Assembly: GCA_022316685.1 (NCBI GenBank)
Contig: JAKJHU010000046.1
Location: 6,857,001 to 6,921,000, forward strand
Origin: Progne subis subis
Taxonomy: Eukaryota > Chordata > Aves > Passeriformes > Hirundinidae
Direction of reading: 5' to 3'
Length of the DNA: 64,000 bases
Positions 60,601 to 64,000 of this stretch are shown here, piece after piece (positions within the stretch are counted from its first letter, which is position 1; each line of letters opens with the position of its first letter). Made by a program: the position numbers and the translations under genes. The notes beneath the pieces are model-generated. The model saw nothing but the letters and a program-made list of their open reading frames with translations. It had not been told where the DNA came from and ran no database searches.

Positions 60601-62239
60601 GTGTTTTCATATGTGCATAATACAGCAAAGGAACCTTAGAGCAACTAATCCACTCCAGAGTAAACCATAATATATATATTGATTAAGAAAACCTGCACTT
60701 TTCCTACACTAAAGCTGATATTCAGAGTGTCTCACTTTGGCACCAGTGCTACATATGGTCAACAGAGATGATTGAGAGAACTTCAAGCAGGATATGGCCA
60801 TGGCATTGTTTGGGCACCCTCTGCACTTCTGTACTATACAAAGGTCTACAACAGTGGTCAATTTAATATTAAGGTCATTTTAATATTAATTTAATTTAAT
60901 ATAAGGTTTTCCATAATAAAATGTTTTATGGAAAACAATTTCTACACATTGAGACATCACACCCTATCTGCAAATAGGCTTTGGAGTACAGTGTCAGGCT
61001 TATGTATTCCTGAGTTCAGATTTTATTCAATCAAATGATCCCAAGGAATTGGTGGGAAAGGTCTATCACTAAAAAATGAAGAAATAGTGACAATGTCAGC
61101 AGATTGTCACGCAAATATGTGTATCAGCCAACAGTAAACATTAAGACAAACTAAATTAGGAACCTAAAGCCCTATTGCAATAACCTGGAATTACCATGTT
61201 CGTAAAGAAAGAGAAACAGATGTCTCTACCCTGCATGTTTCTCCGATAATGTCCCTTTGCAGACCTTCCTCCTTTCCATTAACCATAGAAGCAGTACTTG
61301 ATGTCTCTTCTTCTAATTAGTAGTTACATGTAATGAATATTTTAGTCCTAACTAACCTGAAATTCATAGACAACACTTGAGTTAACAAATTCTTTCTGAA
61401 TTACATTATAAAAACTTGAGCTCAGACAAAAACAACAGATGCAATACAAAAGGCACAATTATTTTGATATACTAACCTGAACAATCCAGACCACTTTTTA
61501 AGAAGTGTTTCATTGTATTGGTCTCTTATTTCAAATAAAAGATCAAATAGTCGGTTCACAGGAAAACCATAGCCCTAAAGAATGAAAATGAAGAGGGGAT
61601 AGTTCAAGAGCCAATACACTCAATTCCTATCACAACACTTCAGGAGTCTGAGGTGAGACTTATATTCAACCTTATCACTTCTATAACACAAATCATAGTA
61701 CCTGAAGAACACTACTACATGTTGATTTATTAAATTTTTACCAAAGTATTTCTCCTGTGCATTGGGAAATTTCCCCCATTTCTCCTTGTTCATTAAAACC
61801 TGCAAGAATACTTTCCAGTGATGTTCACTTCGTCTTTCAGCTAAAGAGTTAATGATAATTGGAATGCTATTCTTTTTTCAGATGGGAAGTAAAGCATTTT
61901 TAAAAGACAAGAGCGTACACAAATTACAAAACAAACACTAATTTTGCACAGATATAAATAACATGCATGCTGGATAGCCCAGAATACATATGTTCAGTTC
62001 ATAATACTGAAAATTACCTAAGGCAAGAAATACATTTTTTTAATACTACTGTGCAATCTGGGGTTTGATTTGGACACATGATTCATGAAAACACAAACAC
62101 TGCATTCACCTAAAGTTAAAATCTGACTACAAGAACTTTAGTTAAATTAAATAAATACAGTATGTACCTGCAAAGTATCAGCAAATACTACAATGAGATT
62201 CTTCAGTTCCAGAACAAGGTCAGGATCACTGCAATATGA
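12498..62239 (-). CDS. EXOC6: Exocyst complex component 6 (Sec15A), C-terminal half; 5' end outside the window
   Basis: Sec15 is the exocyst subunit that links Rab11-positive vesicles to the tethering complex at the plasma membrane. Eleven constitutive exons are present: 62168-62239, 61477-61574, 60269-60374, 58293-58402, 57149-57260, 56216-56350, 53034-53213, 44309-44450, 36080-36153, 13448-13560 and 12498-12630. Every junction is GT/AG and the split codons rejoin cleanly, giving 424 aa plus TAG, about half of the 804-aa human protein (length from memory). The segment covers the helical Sec15 C-terminal domain, the region to which Rab11 binding has been mapped in fly Sec15. FASSEPVPG, SMGAIQQFNLDVIQC and the C-terminal NGMSQHT favour EXOC6 over its paralogue EXOC6B. 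Introns reach 22.5 kb. The CYP26C1 promoter lies just downstream on the same strand. A 30-bp candidate alternative exon is listed separately. Confidence 0.95.
12631..13447 (-). other. EXOC6: Last EXOC6 intron
   Basis: An 817-bp intron, AT-rich on its left side and strongly GC-rich over 13200-13447. No other exon seen. Confidence 0.85.
13200..13760. promoter_or_regulatory. Intragenic CpG-rich island around the EXOC6 penultimate exon
   Basis: About 560 bp of GC-rich, CpG-rich DNA flanks and includes the 113-bp exon, in sharp contrast to the AT-rich introns on both sides. It lies 2.3-2.8 kb upstream of the CYP26C1 promoter, so it could be an enhancer or an alternative promoter. No promoter motif was identified. 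Confidence 0.5.
13448..13560 (-). CDS. EXOC6: EXOC6 penultimate exon
   Basis: The exon encodes LLDLFMVWDWSTYLADYGQA and TSKYLRVNPSTALTLLE plus two bases of a split Lys codon. The acceptor is TTCCCTGCAG and the donor AA|GTAAGT. It sits inside an unusual intragenic CpG-rich island. Confidence 0.95.
14277..14294. promoter_or_regulatory. 18-bp perfect palindrome with full CRE
   Basis: The sequence GCCATTGACGTCAATGGC equals its own reverse complement and is centred on the consensus cAMP response element TGACGTCA. It lies in an intron of EXOC6, about 3.3 kb upstream of the CYP26C1 TATA box. Confidence 0.6.
19629..19712. repeat. A-rich low-complexity tract
   Basis: Runs of A7-A8 separated by G or CCC. 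A short distance away (19829-19846) is a second A-run. Confidence 0.85.
22041..22132. mobile_element. Fossil palindromic repeat (MITE-like)
   Basis: The 92-bp segment begins TTTTCAAAG and ends with its exact reverse complement CTTTGAAAA, and its centre pairs CCCATT with AATGGG across six bases. The intervening arms are partly complementary (GGGACTTAGC against GGCTAAATTCC). This resembles old amniote palindromic elements whose arms contain ...TTAGGC... and whose core is CCCATTG...CAATGGG. The family assignment is from memory and not certain. Confidence 0.5.
29139..29160. repeat. T22 homopolymer
   Basis: Uninterrupted run of 22 T followed by CCCCC. Confidence 0.95.
36080..36153 (-). CDS. EXOC6: EXOC6 internal exon
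   Basis: Two bases complete the split Leu codon, then FASSEPVPGFQGDTLQLAFI and DLRQ follow. The acceptor is TTTTTTTGCAG and the donor CAA|GTAAGA. At 74 bp it is too short to show as an open frame of its own. Confidence 0.94.
38240..38345 (-). mobile_element. Probable CR1-type LINE relic
   Basis: The phrase GATCATCTGATTTGATCC followed by a stretch about cDNA-like 'tatacacag' text resembles the antisense of sauropsid CR1 3' ends (ATCATCTAGTCTGACC...). It is short and eroded, so the call is tentative. Confidence 0.35.
43382..43573. repeat. A/C-rich low-complexity tract
   Basis: About 190 bp of only A and C on the plus strand, made of CAA, AAAC and AAAACCC units. It creates long spurious open frames on both strands. 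Confidence 0.95.
44309..44450 (-). CDS. EXOC6: EXOC6 internal exon
   Basis: The exon encodes 47 aa, GKVAQTACMSACQHLSMSLM through QQFNLDVIQCE, plus one base of a split Leu codon. The acceptor is TTCTACTAG and the donor T|GTAAGT. Confidence 0.95.
48985..49360 (-). mobile_element. Eroded CR1 LINE 3' fragment
   Basis: The plus strand reads TGGAATGAACC, then TCATCTAGTTCAACC, and further right CCCTCCTCAGCCTTCTCTTT; these are diverged versions of landmarks in the antisense of avian CR1 3' ends. The element therefore lies on the minus strand with its 3' end near 48985. No open frame remains. Confidence 0.5.
49994..50023 (-). CDS. EXOC6: Candidate 30-bp alternative microexon of EXOC6
   Basis: Between two phase-0 constitutive exons, the minus strand shows TTTCCTTCTCAG, then 30 bases encoding HNNNDHAAMS without a stop, then GTAAGTAG. 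Inclusion would add exactly ten residues between FTHLP and GKVAQT. A T-rich tract (including a run of 25 T at 50085-50109 and TTTTTTTTG nearer) lies upstream, and a GCATG motif lies about 27 nt beyond the donor. I do not know of an annotated exon here; it is inferred from splice-site quality and frame alone. Confidence 0.55.
50085..50109. repeat. A25 homopolymer (T25 in the EXOC6 transcript)
   Basis: Uninterrupted A-run. In transcript orientation it is a poly-U tract about 60 nt upstream of the candidate microexon. Confidence 0.95.
52434..52470. repeat. Near-perfect hairpin palindrome
   Basis: Arms TGATATCATCAT and ATGATGATATCA surround an inner ATATCATGATAT; one extra A (52446) is the only interruption of an 18-bp stem. 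Further ATGATGAT units follow on the right. Confidence 0.8.
53034..53213 (-). CDS. EXOC6: EXOC6 internal exon
   Basis: The exon encodes 60 aa, DARHAAEGEIYTKLNQKIDE through FLRSTFQVFTHLP, phase 0 at both ends. The acceptor follows a T-rich tract ending TTTCAG and the donor is CCT|GTAAGT. It is the exon upstream of the candidate microexon. Confidence 0.95.
53214..56215 (-). other. EXOC6: EXOC6 3.0-kb intron
   Basis: AT-rich intron with a T/G-rich tract at 54484-54535. A 156-codon minus-strand open frame (54624-55094) has no recognisable domain and no suitable splice context. Confidence 0.85.
54484..54535. repeat. T/G-rich low-complexity tract
   Basis: TTTGGTTTG- and TTTTG-type units on the plus strand. 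Confidence 0.9.
56216..56350 (-). CDS. EXOC6: EXOC6 internal exon
   Basis: The exon encodes 45 aa, LVQIIINTTHLEQACKYLED through TARLYGLSTFK, phase 0 at both ends. The acceptor is CTCTTGTAG and the donor AAG|GTATGG. Confidence 0.94.
56351..57148 (-). other. EXOC6: EXOC6 intron
   Basis: A 798-bp AT-rich intron; nothing else seen. Confidence 0.9.
57149..57260 (-). CDS. EXOC6: EXOC6 internal exon
   Basis: One base completes the split Ser codon, then STEIDDMLRKSTNLLLTRTL and SSCLQNLIKKPHIGLTE follow. The acceptor is TTTTTTTTCCAG and the donor GAG|GTAAGT. Confidence 0.94.
57261..58292 (-). other. EXOC6: EXOC6 intron
   Basis: A 1.0-kb AT-rich intron; nothing else seen. Confidence 0.9.
58293..58402 (-). 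CDS. EXOC6: EXOC6 internal exon
   Basis: The exon encodes QSFPKKLPMSQSVPQIYMQV and KEFIYASLKFSESLHR plus AG of a split Ser codon. The acceptor is TATTTTCTCAG and the donor GCAG|GTAAGC. Confidence 0.94.
58403..60268 (-). other. EXOC6: EXOC6 intron
   Basis: A 1.9-kb AT-rich intron with an A-run near 58800-58815; nothing else seen. Confidence 0.9.
60269..60374 (-). CDS. EXOC6: EXOC6 internal exon
   Basis: One base completes the split Arg codon, then DIFEADNYSPIPVANEEEYR and IVISKFPFQDPELDK follow. The acceptor is TTTCACCAG and the donor AAG|GTAAGG. Confidence 0.93.
60375..61476 (-). other. EXOC6: EXOC6 intron
   Basis: A 1.1-kb AT-rich intron with short TTAATATTAA-type tandem repetition near 60860-60905. 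Confidence 0.9.
61477..61574 (-). CDS. EXOC6: EXOC6 internal exon
   Basis: The exon encodes GYGFPVNRLFDLLFEIRDQY and on to KKWSGLF, plus two bases (AG) of a split Arg codon. The acceptor is TTCTTTAG and the donor AG|GTTAGT. Confidence 0.93.
61575..62167 (-). other. EXOC6: EXOC6 intron
   Basis: A 593-bp AT-rich intron; nothing else seen. Confidence 0.9.
62168..62239 (-). CDS. EXOC6: EXOC6 internal exon (first in window)
   Basis: The exon encodes 24 aa, SYCSDPDLVLELKNLIVVFA then DTLQ, phase 0 at both ends. The acceptor is CTTTCAG and the donor CAG|GTACAT. By human gene structure (from memory) this would be about exon 12 of 22. Confidence 0.93.
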
Positions 62240-64000
62240 CTGAAAGTGAGAAATTCTGGTTTTATTAAAAGGATTTAACATTTTCAAAGAATAGTATCAC
62301 AGGTTAAACTATCCAGCCTTAGTGAAAAACAGTTTAGACTTGTCTTTACTTAGTCTAGTAAATAAATACTGGACATAGTTATAAAAGTGGAATACATAAA
62401 AGTATTCCTTAAATTTTTATGTAACTATCAATGGTTTAAAAGTTCAGAAAAAGTCAACTAAAATAATAGATTCAATAAATACCAGCATGGTGTACTGAGA
62501 CTGAAAATCAGCAAATTACATTTATTTTAGTGGAACATAAGCACACTTGGCTGAAACAGTATCAGAGTGGTTCCACAGGGAATTCTTTTGATCACCAAGC
62601 CTGGGTCTAACAAATGCTGTGCCACCTCAAACAGATTTTTCCAGCTCTATGAGTAAAATTCACTAAAATATTTTCTGAACAATTTCAAATTTAAATTGGA
62701 TGATAAAAAGGTCAAGATATAAAGTTATTTACTGGATGACTAAAATTGAAATTTGATTTTCAAAGGTGCAGAGTCATACAACTAAGGCTTTTGCCTCAGC
62801 TTCACTATTTGAAACACTGGATAAAAAATCCATTAAAATAGTTTAAAGCTGTATGAGAATATAGTATTGGCTGAAGACAATATACACCTGTTTCACCTCT
62901 CCTGAAGTTTTGCTCTTAGCATACTTCATTAAAAGAAAGGGTTTGGTTTATTTGTCTAAACATTAGTCTTCAGCAGGATGATGTTAGAGAGATTCTGATA
63001 TAATTGGGTTTGATGGGAGGTACACATATAGAGAAGAAAAAGTGACCAAGTACACAGCAAGACTTTGAAGATTTCTTTAGAGATTACATTACTTTCAATC
63101 TTCAAATCACCATATTCTCATATAGGTGTATAGATCCACATGGAGACAATTAACTAGCAAAGCATTTAGCTTTTAAAAATGCTGGATGAATATATCTCAA
63201 TAATCCTCTCAAAAGAGTAAGATAGTATGAGAACATCTCATGTACCACTTCTTATAAAGGTCCTATGATAACCATGGTTGCAATCTCAACTTTTTCCATT
63301 TTTCCTCAGTATATATGAAATATAAAAATTTTCTTGAATCAAAGATCAATTTTAATAACAATAAAAATAGCATTGCATTAAAAAAATGCTGCTAGCACAC
63401 ATTCAAAAGGGAAAGATCAAGCTTTTTTATTTTTTCCGACAGTAAAAGTTACACCAATAGTAAACTCTGAAGCAATTTATTATCAGTCAGTTTGAGTGAA
63501 CAATGTGTATTTCATTGGTTTTTCACAGAGGAATAAGAAGTAGTATCCGGCCTCACTGCAGCTAAGGGAGGAATATAACTTTAGGAGACACACTTGAATG
63601 CACCAAAATACCCAAGTGATACGGAATTTTTCTAATACCTTCACTTCAACATAAACATAACACTACTATAGCATTGAAGAGAGAGCTGCAAGGGTTTTGC
63701 TGGTGGAGTTTATTTTGGAAACACAGCATTTGGAATGATAATTAGGAACTATTTCCTGGTGGTGCTTTCAGTGCTGAACTATTCAATCTGATCTAATGAA
63801 GAGGTCAGTTGAGACTAATGAGGAAGGATTGCAATAATAACAGCAGATTAACTCTGCATATTCTAAACTGCTGGACTAAGAGGAGGTTTGGAAGACCCAG
63901 TGAGTTGTAAATCAGTGGAGGATTATGCAAATAGCCCATGGCTGCGGATCACAGCCTGATACTGTTGGGAAAAACAAAAGCTTGGCAGGCTCCCTCCCAA
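62240..64000 (-). other. EXOC6: EXOC6 intron, incomplete at right edge
   Basis: AT-rich intronic DNA. I looked for the preceding exon, which should encode a sequence like LWNMALSKIIAVLRAHS, and did not find it, so it lies beyond the window. Confidence 0.75.

Noticed and set aside
1..64000. CRISPR arrays, operons, phage or bacterial elements, tRNA or rRNA genes
   Set aside because: None was seen; the window is vertebrate nuclear DNA.

Overview
The window is vertebrate genomic DNA, most likely from a bird. It has intron-rich genes with GT/AG exons, CpG islands at promoters, compact introns, AT-rich intronic DNA with A/C-rich low-complexity tracts, and eroded CR1-like LINE fragments. No bacterial, viral or organellar gene organisation is visible. 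All recognisable coding sequence lies on the minus strand, in the order known for amniotes: EXOC6, then CYP26C1, then (expected just beyond the left edge) CYP26A1.

Layout. Positions 1-2000 hold a GC-rich block and a run of DR5-type retinoic acid response elements; I infer this is upstream regulatory DNA of CYP26A1. Positions 2465-10940 hold a complete six-exon CYP26C1, with a TATA box at 10933-10941 and a poly(A) signal with a GU-rich downstream element at 2485-2490. Its conceptual product is 572 aa with every splice junction in frame. Positions 12498-62239 hold the 3' half of EXOC6 (exocyst subunit Sec15A): 11 constitutive exons giving the C-terminal 424 aa, separated by introns of 0.6 to 22.5 kb, with the 5' half beyond the right edge. 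The EXOC6 stop codon and the CYP26C1 TATA box are only about 1.6 kb apart. The introns hold low-complexity tracts, a few fossil repeats and some GC-rich islands, and no independent protein-coding gene that I can support.

Biology. CYP26C1 and CYP26A1 clear retinoic acid, and the DR5 elements fit the known feedback loop in which retinoic acid induces its own degradation. EXOC6 acts in Rab11-linked vesicle tethering and shares the locus without a direct role in that pathway.

Most notable observations: (1) a 30-bp in-frame, stop-free candidate microexon in EXOC6 (49994-50023) with strong splice sites, an upstream T-rich tract and a downstream GCATG (RBFOX-type) motif; (2) a 243-bp exitron-like segment inside CYP26C1 exon 5, flanked by a GTGAGT donor and a CACCTCAG acceptor, whose removal keeps the frame; (3) a perfect DR5 beside a second, imperfect DR5 at 1283-1329; (4) signs of a divergent spliced transcript at the left edge; (5) a fossil palindromic repeat and a similar 18-bp CRE palindrome.
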